Assembly: GCF_000011065.1 (NCBI RefSeq)
Contig: NC_004663.1
Location: 124,001-188,000, forward strand
Length of the DNA stretch: 64,000 nucleotides
Origin: Bacteroides thetaiotaomicron VPI-5482
GTDB lineage: Bacteria; Bacteroidota; Bacteroidia; Bacteroidales; Bacteroidaceae
Direction: 5' to 3'
A program made the position numbers and the translations under genes. The notes under the pieces were generated by a model that made no database searches, had not been told where the DNA came from, and worked only from the letters and a program-made list of their open reading frames with translations. Positions 7,976 to 15,981 of this stretch are shown one piece after another (the stretch's first letter is position 1; each line of letters opens with the position of its first letter).

Positions 7976-9586
7976 ATGAAACTACTTCGATTTTTAGTAT
8001 TTGGAATATTAGTGTTTATGTTATGGCCGGAATGTATAGCGGCGGAATGGCAGTGGTCTGTACAAATACCCGGCATTATTTCTAACGAAACTGATGATCA
8101 TCCACAGGCATTTCTGTGGATACCTTCCGATTGTGCCCAGGTAAGAGGTGTGATGATAGGTACTCACAATATGACAGAGGAAACCCTGTTTGAGAATCTT
8201 CTGTTTCGGGAGAAAATGTCCGAAATGGGTATGGGCTTGATCTGGATTACTCCGGGCTGGGACCAGAAATGGGATGTATCTGCCGGAAGTCAGAGGGCAT
8301 TTGAGCAGATGTTGGAGGACTTTGCCGCTATCAGCGGTTACAATGAATTAAAATACGTTCCGATTGTTCCTTTCGGACATTCGGCGATGGCAACTTATCC
8401 TTGGAATTTTGCAGCATGGAATCCCGAACGGACATTGGCTGTCATTTCCTTTCATGGAGACGCACCGCGTACTAATCTTACCGGATATGGCCGTGATAAC
8501 ATGGAGTGGGGGAAACGTACTATTGACGGCATTCCCGGCTTGATGATCGAAGGAGAATATGAATGGTGGGAAGATCGCGTAAATCCGGCATTGGCGTTTC
8601 GCCTGATGTATCCCCGGAGTTGCATCTCGTTTCTTTGTGATACTGGGCGCGGACATTTTGATATTGCAGACCGTACGGCAGTATACCTTGCATTGTTTCT
8701 GAAGAAAGCCATGGAGTACCGATTGCCGGAAACGTATGATGTAGATAAGCCCGTGATGCTGAAGAAATTGAATCCGGAAAACGGATGGCTTGCCGAGCGT
8801 TGGCATCCTGACCAAAAGAGACGTGCTAAAGCAGCTCCCTTCAAACAATACAAAGGCGATCCGCATGATGCCTTCTGGTATTTCGATAAAGAGATGGTTG
8901 ACATGACAGAAGAACGTTATCGTCAGGAAAGAGGGAAAAAACCGCAATATCTTGGTTTTGTACAAGAGAACAGCCTTCTTGCATATCACCCGAAGTCTCA
9001 TGTGAAAGTTGCCGCCCGTTTCCTGCCGGAGGAAGATGGACTTACTTTTCATCTGAAAGCTGTATTTACGGATAGTCTGCATACAACCATCTCCGACGAA
9101 CATTCATCGACCTTTCCCGAAATAACCCGCATCTGCGGACCGGTACAGAAGGTGAATGATACTACTTTTACTGTTCGTTTCTACCGCATGGGAATGTATA
9201 ATAAGCGTCGCACAGGAGACATCTGCCTCTTGGCGAGTCATGACGGTGATAATCAATATAAAAGTACAGTGCAGGAACTTAGTTTCCGGATTCCTTACCG
9301 TAACACGGAGGGGAAACGACAGTATATACTTTTCCCAGGCATTGGGGATGTGAAGGCAGGGGTGGAGTCCGTCACTCTTCGGGCTACTTCCGATTGCGGA
9401 CTGCCTGTATATTATTATGTGAAAGAAGGCCCTGCGGAAATCGACGGAAACAAACTTGTATTTACTCCGATACCTCCTCGCAGTAAATATCCGTTGAAGG
9501 TGACAGTAGTTGCCTGGCAATATGGGCTGGCGGGAAAGGTACAGACAGCAGAGCCGATAGAACGAAGTTTCTTTATTTATCAATAA
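7976..9586 (+). CDS. Secreted alpha/beta-hydrolase-like protein with C-terminal beta domains
   Basis: About 536 aa. The frame opens earlier, but the ATG at 7976 gives a clear signal peptide (MKLLRFLVFGILVFMLWPECIAA). Residues 30-270 look like an alpha/beta hydrolase. GHSAM (about residue 145) fits the nucleophile elbow and GRGHFD (about residue 225) would give the catalytic His. The C-terminal half (about 320-536) is probably beta-rich and may bind carbohydrate. Such proteins occur in Bacteroides pectin and hemicellulose loci, and a carbohydrate esterase role is plausible but not shown. It precedes the GH127 gene on the same strand by about 100 bp. Confidence 0.75.
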   Translation: MKLLRFLVFGILVFMLWPECIAAEWQWSVQIPGIISNETDDHPQAFLWIPSDCAQVRGVMIGTHNMTEETLFENLLFREKMSEMGMGLIWITPGWDQKWDVSAGSQRAFEQMLEDFAAISGYNELKYVPIVPFGHSAMATYPWNFAAWNPERTLAVISFHGDAPRTNLTGYGRDNMEWGKRTIDGIPGLMIEGEYEWWEDRVNPALAFRLMYPRSCISFLCDTGRGHFDIADRTAVYLALFLKKAMEYRLPETYDVDKPVMLKKLNPENGWLAERWHPDQKRRAKAAPFKQYKGDPHDAFWYFDKEMVDMTEERYRQERGKKPQYLGFVQENSLLAYHPKSHVKVAARFLPEEDGLTFHLKAVFTDSLHTTISDEHSSTFPEITRICGPVQKVNDTTFTVRFYRMGMYNKRRTGDICLLASHDGDNQYKSTVQELSFRIPYRNTEGKRQYILFPGIGDVKAGVESVTLRATSDCGLPVYYYVKEGPAEIDGNKLVFTPIPPRSKYPLKVTVVAWQYGLAGKVQTAEPIERSFFIYQ

Positions 9587-9690
9587 TATGGAATAAAACG
9601 AAAGCTTACGGAACGATCAATCAGAATTAATTTCATTGTATTGAGTGTTGAACAGCGCTTATTCGTATCTTATTGAAAAGGATACAAAGA

Positions 9691-11616
9691 ATGATTATGA
9701 ATAAGAAAAATCTAGTTGTAATAGCATGGTTGGCAGTGTCGACTATGATGTCCGCCCAGTCTGTATACCCCGGTCAGCATCAGGGAAAAATGAAAAAAGA
9801 GACAGTGGCTCCAATTCGGGTACAGAGTTTTGATTTAAAGGATGTCCGCCTCTTAGCGAGTCGTTTTCGTGATAATATGTTGCGGGATTCGGCATGGATG
9901 ACTTCTCTTGATGTGAATCGTCTGTTACATAGCTTCCGGACCAATGCCGGTGTCTTTGCAGGTCGTGAAGGCGGCTATATGACTGTAAAAAAACTCGGTG
10001 GCTGGGAATCTCTGGACTGCGAACTTCGCGGACATACTACCGGACATTTGCTTTCAGCTTACGCATTGATGTACGCTGCTACCGGAAGTGAGATTTTCAA
10101 ACTTAAAGGAGATAGCCTTGTAAATGGATTGACCGAAGTGCAGAATGCACTTAAAGGAGGATATTTGAGCGCATATCCCGAAGAACTGATCAACCGCAAT
10201 ATTCAGGGAAAGAGTGTCTGGGCACCTTGGTATACCTTGCATAAACTTTATTCCGGTCTGATAGACCAATACTTATATGCAGATAATCAGCAGGCTTTGA
10301 GTGTGGTGACCAAAATGGGCGACTGGGCTTATAACAAACTGAAACCGCTTAGTGAAGAGACACGCCGGTTAATGATACGTAATGAGTTCGGGGGAATCAA
10401 CGAATCATTTTATAATTTATATGCCATCACAGGCGACGAGCGTTATCGTTGGTTGGCGGAATATTTCTATCATAATGACGTGATCGACCCACTGAAAGAA
10501 CTTCGGGATGATTTGGGAACCAAACATACAAATACATTTATCCCGAAAGTAATTGCAGAAGCTCGCAACTATGAATTGACACAGAATGAGACGAGTAAAA
10601 AACTTTCAGAGTTTTTCTGGCATACCATGATTGACCATCACACCTTTGCTCCGGGATGCAGCAGTGATAAAGAGCATTTTTTCGACCCGAAGAAATGCTC
10701 TAAACACTTGACTGGTTATACCGGTGAAACATGTTGCACCTACAATATGTTGAAACTTAGTCGCCATCTTTTCTGCTGGACCGGTGATTCTTCTATTGCC
10801 GATTACTACGAGAGAGCATTATACAATCATATCCTTGGACAGCAAGACCCGGAAACAGGGATGGTAACTTATTTCCTTCCGTTACTTTCCGGCTCTCATA
10901 AACTGTATAGCACCAAAGAAAATTCTTTCTGGTGTTGTGTAGGCAGTGGATTTGAGAATCATGCCAAATATGGAGAAGCCATCTATTACCATAATGATAA
11001 AGGCATCTATGTGAATCTGTTTATTCCTTCCCAAGTGACTTGGAAAGAAAAAGGACTGACGCTTCTTCAGGAAACCGATTTTCCGAAGGAAGAGACTACT
11101 CGGCTCACTCTTCGTGCAGAAAAGCCAAGGCATACTACTATTTATTTGAGATATCCCTCATGGAGTAAAAATGTGAAAGTACTTGTGAATGGTAAAAAGG
11201 TGTCAGTGAAACAGAAACCGGGTTCTTATATTGCTATTACCCGTGAATGGAAAGATGGTGACCGTATTGCGGCCACTTATCCCATGCAGATCGAACTGGA
11301 AGCTACTCCCGATAATCCGAATAAAGTAGCTTTGCTGTATGGACCGTTAGTACTTGCCGGAGAACGGGGAACGGAAGGAATGCAGGCACCTGCTCCCTTC
11401 TCTGATCCTGCTCTTTACAACGATTATTATACTTATAATTTTCATGTTCCTGCCGATCTGCGTACATCATTGAAAATAGACGTGAAACACCCCGAACGAA
11501 CATTGCACCGTGTGGGAAAAGACTTGAAATTTACTACGGAGCAAGGAGATGTGATCCGTCCGCTTTATGATTTGCATCACCAGTGTTATGTAGTGTATTG
11601 GGATTTACAAGATTGA
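9691..11616 (+). CDS. GH127 family beta-L-arabinofuranosidase
   Basis: About 641 aa with a signal peptide ending near SAQ, so probably periplasmic. GH127 enzymes remove beta-L-arabinofuranose and use a zinc-bound Cys as nucleophile. The paired cysteines are visible: TGETCCTYNM (Cys348-Cys349) and FWCCVGSGFENH (Cys415-Cys416), close to the nucleophile position near 417 in the founding enzyme. The alpha/alpha barrel motifs (CELRGHTTGHLLSAYA, APWYTLHKLYSGL) are also present. The start at 9691 follows an AAAGGA sequence; an ATG at 9697 is an alternative. A strong terminator follows at 11673-11724. It points to arabinose-decorated glycans as substrate of this locus. Confidence 0.93.
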   Translation: MIMNKKNLVVIAWLAVSTMMSAQSVYPGQHQGKMKKETVAPIRVQSFDLKDVRLLASRFRDNMLRDSAWMTSLDVNRLLHSFRTNAGVFAGREGGYMTVKKLGGWESLDCELRGHTTGHLLSAYALMYAATGSEIFKLKGDSLVNGLTEVQNALKGGYLSAYPEELINRNIQGKSVWAPWYTLHKLYSGLIDQYLYADNQQALSVVTKMGDWAYNKLKPLSEETRRLMIRNEFGGINESFYNLYAITGDERYRWLAEYFYHNDVIDPLKELRDDLGTKHTNTFIPKVIAEARNYELTQNETSKKLSEFFWHTMIDHHTFAPGCSSDKEHFFDPKKCSKHLTGYTGETCCTYNMLKLSRHLFCWTGDSSIADYYERALYNHILGQQDPETGMVTYFLPLLSGSHKLYSTKENSFWCCVGSGFENHAKYGEAIYYHNDKGIYVNLFIPSQVTWKEKGLTLLQETDFPKEETTRLTLRAEKPRHTTIYLRYPSWSKNVKVLVNGKKVSVKQKPGSYIAITREWKDGDRIAATYPMQIELEATPDNPNKVALLYGPLVLAGERGTEGMQAPAPFSDPALYNDYYTYNFHVPADLRTSLKIDVKHPERTLHRVGKDLKFTTEQGDVIRPLYDLHHQCYVVYWDLQD

Positions 11617-11672
11617 TTTAATTTAATGAACAGGCACGAATAAATTATTCGGGTGCATTGAGTAAATACTTC

Positions 11673-11724
11673 CGCCTCTTCGTATTTGTCTATTAGCATC
11701 AGCAAATACGGAGAGGCGACTTTT
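11673..11724 (+). terminator. Rho-independent terminator after the GH127 gene
   Basis: A 16-bp stem (11673-11688 with 11703-11718), with one G-T type mismatch, is followed by a T5 run. It separates the GH127 gene from the regulator. Confidence 0.85.
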
Positions 11725-11760
11725 TAGATAAGGAACCGCTCTCTTTTGGAGATTTTTGTG

Positions 11761-11768
11761 TATGTTTG
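11761..11768 (+). promoter_or_regulatory. Probable -7 box of the regulator gene
   Basis: TATGTTTG matches TAnnTTTG and lies 33 bp before the GTG start at 11802. A short open frame of 10 codons (ATG 11773) ends in a TGA overlapping that GTG by GTGA, so a coupled leader peptide is possible if transcription starts at or before 11773. Confidence 0.45.
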
Positions 11769-11801
11769 TCACATGTTTAATATGATAAAGCCCGTTGGCA
11801 G

Positions 11802-14585
11802 GTGAAAAGCACGATTAAATATTTGGTTCTTATAATAATGTGTTGGGTTTGCGGGGAAAACTTGCAGGCACAACCCTATATGTTTCGTAATGTCGTTATG
11901 TCCGACGGCCTTTCCGGTTTGTTGGTGAATGCTATTTATAAAGACTCGGAAGGTTTCATCTGGTTGGGGACAGACAACGGCCTCGACCGTTTTGACGGTG
12001 TGAAGGTGAAGCATTTCGAATTCCGCGGAGTAGATTCGGGAAGAAAGAAACGGGTGAACTGTATTACAGAAACCGATAACAAGCAACTATGGATCGGAAA
12101 TGGAATCGGACTCTGGCGGCTGAATCGCTCCGGTAGTGAATTGCAGAGAATCGTTCCCGAGAAGATCGACTGTGCCGTCAATGCTTTGTTGGCAGATGGA
12201 GATGTACTTTATATAGGTACGGAGAGAGGACTGTTTATTCAGAAAGACGGTCAGTTGCTTCAGGTACAGACCGATAAAAATATGCTGGCAGCCTGTAACC
12301 GGATCATGGACCTCTGCCTGAATGAAGATAAGAGTGTCCTTTGGTTGGCAACAGTGCAAGGGTTATTTTCTTATTCGCTGAAAGATGGTCAGATCAATTC
12401 CTGGCATTTCAGAGAGAATGTTCCCGAAGCCGATTATTTCCGTTGTCTGACCCGCATAGGTGAAACGCTGTATCTGGGTACAATGAGTCAGGGAGTCGTC
12501 TGTTTCGATATCCCGAAACAGACATTTGCCCATACGGTTTCTTTGGGATGTGATGTGATATCTGATATTTCCGGTGATGGAAAGGAGACGGTGTACATCG
12601 CTACAGATGGAAATGGGGTTCATTTCCTTTCTCACAAAGACCGGAAAGTGGTTCGCCGCTTTTTCCATGATGTGAATGATAAAGAAGGGATTCGCAGTAA
12701 TTCTATCTACTCACTACTGGTGGATGACAGGGGTGCAGTCTGGGTAGGACATTTCCAAGCCGGATTGGATTATTCACTGTATCAAAACGGACTGTTCCGT
12801 ACGTACGCTTATCCTCCTCAGTTTAACTCTGCCAATTTATCAATTCGTTCGTTCGTAAACCGGGGACCGGAGAAAGTGATTGGTTCGCGTGACGGATTGT
12901 TCTATATTAACGAAGCTACCGGCATAGTGAAAAGTTTCGTGAAACCGGTTCTTACGTCCGATCTGATCCTTACCATTTGCTTCTATGAAGGTGAATATTA
13001 TATCGGTACGTATGGCGGTGGTATGATGGTATTAAATCCGCAGACGTTATCTCTCAAATACTTTACACAAGGTGATACGGAACTCTTCCAGAAAGGACAT
13101 ATCTTCTGTGTAAAACCGGATAACAGGGGAAATCTTTGGATTGGCACCTCGCAGGGACTATTCTGTTACAACGGGCAGACAAAGCAAATCAAAAACTTCA
13201 CCAGCACCAACTCTCAGTTGCCCGAAGGAAATGTGTATGAAGTAAGTTTTGACTCTACCGGAAAAGGATGGATTGCTACAGAAACCGGTATGTGCATCTA
13301 TGATCCGGCCTCACAAAGCCTTCGTTCCAATGTATTTCCGGAAGGATTTGTACACAAAGATAAAGTACGTACTATTTATGAAGATGCAGAACATAACCTT
13401 TACTTTATCCGTGAGAAAGGCAGCCTGTTTACTTCTACCTTAACGATGGACCATTTCCGCAATCAATCAGTACTTTCTACGCTTCCCGATAACTCGCTGA
13501 TGTCAATAACAGAAGATAATCAAGGCTGGCTGTGGGTAGGTTGCAACGATGGATTGTTGCGTATTAAGGAAGAAGGAGAAGAGTATGACTCCTTCACCTT
13601 CAATGACGGAGTGCCGGGACCGACTTTCACTAACGGAGCGGCTTATAAAGATGAAAGAGGACTGTTGTGGTTTGGCAATACCAAGGGGTTGATCTATGTA
13701 GATCCGAAACAGGTAGATGAGGTACGTGGAAAGGTCCGTCCGATTGTCTTTACGGATATTCTGGCTAATGGAGTTTCTATCAATAAATCGTCTTTGAAGT
13801 ATAATCAGAACAATCTTACTTTTTGTTTTACCGATTTTGCATATGGATTACCTTCTGCCTTGTTATATGAGTATAAACTGGAGGGAGCGGACAGTGACTG
13901 GAAGTTGCTGACAGCACAGAGTGAAGTATCGTATTATGGGCTTTCTTCCGGGACATACACATTCTGTGTACGTATTCCGGGCAATGAACAATCAATGGCC
14001 ATTTATAAGGTGACTGTGCAGCCGATGATTCCTTGGTGGGGATGGGTGATTCTCGCTATATCGATTATTCTGATCGTTGTTCTGGTGAGATATTATGTGC
14101 GGAAATCTGCTCCATTGGTCACGGAAGTACACGAGATCTCATCCGAAGAAGAAGAGGAAGAAGAAAAGACGGCGGAACCACATCCTGCAGAAGAAAAATA
14201 TAAGGCCAACCGTATGAGCGAAGCCGAATGTAAAGAACTTCATGACAGGCTTGTTGCTTATGTGGAGAAAGAAAAACCTTATATTAATCCCGACTTGAAA
14301 ATGGGAGAACTTGCCGCCGCATTGCATACTTCTTCCCATTCCTTGTCCTATCTGCTCAATCAATATCTTAATCAGTCATACTATGACTTTATAAATGAGT
14401 ATCGGGTTGCCCAGTTCAAGAAAATGGTAGAGGATAGTGATTACTCCCGTTATACATTGACAGCATTGGCCGAACTATGCGGCTTCAGTTCACGTGCTTC
14501 TTTCTTCCGTTCATTCAAGAAAAGTACCGGAGTTACTCCGAACGAGTATATTCGCAGTATCGGAGGAACGGCTAAAGATGAATAG
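11802..14585 (+). CDS. Membrane-spanning propeller sensor fused to an AraC-type DNA-binding domain (no kinase, no receiver)
   Basis: 927 aa, starting at GTG, with a signal/anchor sequence. Residues 25-640 hold many reg_prop repeats of the beta-propeller sensor type (GLSGLLVNAIYKDSEGFIWLGT and later copies such as DNRGNLWIGTSQGL). Residues 650-735 fit a Y_Y_Y domain. A transmembrane helix lies at about 745-767 (WWGWVILAISIILIVVLV). An acidic linker (SSEEEEEEEK) and then an AraC helix-turn-helix (about 810-927, ending FRSFKKSTGVTPNEYIRS) follow. Hybrid two-component PUL regulators of Bacteroides carry histidine kinase and receiver domains between these parts; none is here. It should therefore act as a one-component transmembrane regulator, presumably of this locus. 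Confidence 0.9.
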   Translation: MKSTIKYLVLIIMCWVCGENLQAQPYMFRNVVMSDGLSGLLVNAIYKDSEGFIWLGTDNGLDRFDGVKVKHFEFRGVDSGRKKRVNCITETDNKQLWIGNGIGLWRLNRSGSELQRIVPEKIDCAVNALLADGDVLYIGTERGLFIQKDGQLLQVQTDKNMLAACNRIMDLCLNEDKSVLWLATVQGLFSYSLKDGQINSWHFRENVPEADYFRCLTRIGETLYLGTMSQGVVCFDIPKQTFAHTVSLGCDVISDISGDGKETVYIATDGNGVHFLSHKDRKVVRRFFHDVNDKEGIRSNSIYSLLVDDRGAVWVGHFQAGLDYSLYQNGLFRTYAYPPQFNSANLSIRSFVNRGPEKVIGSRDGLFYINEATGIVKSFVKPVLTSDLILTICFYEGEYYIGTYGGGMMVLNPQTLSLKYFTQGDTELFQKGHIFCVKPDNRGNLWIGTSQGLFCYNGQTKQIKNFTSTNSQLPEGNVYEVSFDSTGKGWIATETGMCIYDPASQSLRSNVFPEGFVHKDKVRTIYEDAEHNLYFIREKGSLFTSTLTMDHFRNQSVLSTLPDNSLMSITEDNQGWLWVGCNDGLLRIKEEGEEYDSFTFNDGVPGPTFTNGAAYKDERGLLWFGNTKGLIYVDPKQVDEVRGKVRPIVFTDILANGVSINKSSLKYNQNNLTFCFTDFAYGLPSALLYEYKLEGADSDWKLLTAQSEVSYYGLSSGTYTFCVRIPGNEQSMAIYKVTVQPMIPWWGWVILAISIILIVVLVRYYVRKSAPLVTEVHEISSEEEEEEEKTAEPHPAEEKYKANRMSEAECKELHDRLVAYVEKEKPYINPDLKMGELAAALHTSSHSLSYLLNQYLNQSYYDFINEYRVAQFKKMVEDSDYSRYTLTALAELCGFSSRASFFRSFKKSTGVTPNEYIRSIGGTAKDE

Positions 14586-14654
14586 TAAATGTGCTCCCTT
14601 CATTAAGATATTATGCAGGTAAGATTAATGTATTCGGTCAGTAACAAGAGATCG

Positions 14655-14742
14655 TTTCACGTATGTGATTCCATCGGTTCATGTACGTGATTCATCGGGC
14701 TTACGTACATGAGCTGAACGGTTCACGTACGTGAAATGAATA
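14655..14742. repeat. Array A: four 22-bp units with TCACGTACGTGA-type palindromes
   Basis: Near-identical palindromic 12-mers start at 14657, 14679, 14701 and 14723, exactly 22 bp apart: TCACGTATGTGA, TCATGTACGTGA, TTACGTACATGA and TCACGTACGTGA. The sequence between them is also partly conserved (TTCATCGG and variants). The array lies 70 bp after the stop of the propeller/AraC regulator. It shares its pitch and the pattern TTCA-N5-GTG with arrays near 33.8 and 60.7 kb. Confidence 0.85.
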
Positions 14743-14956
14743 CATGAAAGCACCTGAATATATTAGTCAAGCCTTGTTTGTATGTTAAGCTTCCCAGCCT
14801 TTGTCTTAATACATGCAGCTTACATAGAACAATATTGGGCGTAAACAACGTACATTCATGGCAAAAATGGTGTTTTTAACATTGGTAGACGTTACCCTTG
14901 AATAGTCTGTCTAACACCTGATAATCAATTGAATAAATAGATCGCTTGTCAAAAAC

Positions 14957-15018
14957 AGGTGATAATAGAAATCAAGAACTATTCTATTATCACCTTATTA
15001 TCACCATCTATTATCACC
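14957..15018. repeat. Inverted repeat with clustered TATTATCACC copies
   Basis: AGGTGATAATAGAA (14957-14970) pairs perfectly with its complement at 14982-14995. TATTATCACC occurs at 14985, 14996 and 15009, and another GGTGATAA is near 15055. There is no T tract after the stem, so it does not look like a terminator. It lies about 300 bp upstream of the ECF sigma promoter and may be a multi-site operator. Confidence 0.55.
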
Positions 15019-15147
15019 CTTACTGCTTTAATTATAAGACACTTGTCCTGCCAAGGTGATAAGTGACAATAACCAAAGGCTTTTTATTTCCCAGGTTACT
15101 TTGCTCAAATTGATGAGATGTGAACCATCGGTCTGCTTATTATGCCC

Positions 15148-15183
15148 AAACGGAGTCTCATTTTATAAAGTGAGACTCCGTTT
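15148..15183. terminator. Perfect hairpin, possible bidirectional terminator
   Basis: AAACGGAGTCTCA (15148-15160) pairs with all 13 bases at 15171-15183 across a 10-base loop. A short T3 followed by A-rich sequence makes it a fair but not ideal terminator. Confidence 0.6.
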
Positions 15184-15266
15184 AAAAAGTGTGTAAGTGA
15201 TTGTAATTCATTTGCTTAAATAAAATAAAGTCTACCTAGATGCGTTGAGATTCATCTCCCTTGTTT

Positions 15267-15301
15267 TTTGAAATCATTCTCCGGAATTGCCTTTATATTT
15301 G
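15267..15301 (+). promoter_or_regulatory. Probable promoter of the ECF sigma gene
   Basis: TTTG (15267-15270) and TATATTTG (15294-15301) match the Bacteroides -33 and -7 boxes, with a slightly long 23-bp spacer. The start codon is at 15333, giving a leader of about 25 nt. Confidence 0.55.
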
Positions 15302-15332
15302 CATCGTGTTCAAAACCGAAAAAGATAGTATT

Positions 15333-15848
15333 ATGGAGACAACAGCTTACACTTCCGACAACATTATCACCCGTTCTTACGAGGAATATCATCAGGTAAT
15401 CTTAAACTATATTACCTATCGGATTGCTCACCGTTATGAAGCGGAGGATTTAACTCAAGATGTATTTGTGCGTCTGATGGATTACAAACAGATGCTCCGT
15501 CCGGATACAGTAAAATACTTCCTTTTTACGATCGCACGCAATTTAGTGACCGACTATATCCGTCGTTATTATAAAAAGCAGGAGATAGATAGTTACCTCT
15601 ATGATTTTACTGTCACTTCTTCCAATGATACTGAAGAGAAAATCATTGCTGATGATTTGATGGCGATGGAACGGACACGGTTGGCAGCCATGCCCGAACA
15701 GCGACGGCTGATCTATACGTTAAATCGTTTTGAGGATAAATCTTCTCCGGAGATAGCCTCCGAATTAGAATTGAGTTGCCGTACAGTGGAAAACCATCTT
15801 TTTCTCGGACGCCGTGATATGCGTGACTTCTTCCGAAACTGTATATAA
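15333..15848 (+). CDS. ECF-type RNA polymerase sigma factor
   Basis: 171 aa. Region 2 is visible as YRIAHRYEAEDLTQDVFVRL followed by the promoter-melting stretch YFLFTIARNLVTDYIRR. Region 4 is FEDKSSPEIASELELSCRTVENHL. The ATG at 15333 is chosen because the probable promoter box overlaps the earlier part of the frame. In Bacteroides, ECF sigma factors usually sit upstream of a FecR-type anti-sigma factor and a SusC transporter. Here the anti-sigma gene is missing and only a 31-codon frame lies between sigma and SusC. The factor probably drives the susC operon. Confidence 0.93.
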   Translation: METTAYTSDNIITRSYEEYHQVILNYITYRIAHRYEAEDLTQDVFVRLMDYKQMLRPDTVKYFLFTIARNLVTDYIRRYYKKQEIDSYLYDFTVTSSNDTEEKIIADDLMAMERTRLAAMPEQRRLIYTLNRFEDKSSPEIASELELSCRTVENHLFLGRRDMRDFFRNCI

Positions 15849-15881
15849 AATTATTCATATAATAAACAACCTTTGGTGCTT

Positions 15882-15977
15882 ATGGAAAAGGAATCAATAC
15901 TGAGTGAGAGGTATCTTTATGCCTCAACAAATTTTAGAGAACAAGAATTTAATACTATTTTTAAACCTCAAATTTAA
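15882..15977 (+). CDS. Short open frame (31 aa) where an anti-sigma gene is usually found
   Basis: ATG at 15882 opens 31 codons ending at TAA 15975-15977, 33 bp after the sigma gene and 4 bp before the susC start. The peptide starts MEKESILSERYLYAS and is hydrophilic. Its position fits the N-terminus of a FecR-like anti-sigma factor, and it may be what remains after a deletion. It could also be a small peptide of its own or a chance frame. Its function is unknown. Confidence 0.35.
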   Translation: MEKESILSERYLYASTNFREQEFNTIFKPQI

Positions 15978-15981
15978 TGTT

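Larger units (their letters stand above)
14586..15266. other. Long intergenic region with repeats and inverted repeats
   Basis: No gene is supported in these roughly 680 bp. It contains a 22-bp-pitch palindromic array (14655-14742), an inverted repeat with TTATCACC copies (14957-15018) and a perfect terminator-like hairpin (15148-15183). The promoter of the ECF sigma gene follows. Confidence 0.7.

Noticed and set aside
14655..14742. A short CRISPR-like array
   Set aside because: The units are contiguous 22-mers without unique spacers, and there are no cas genes in the window.
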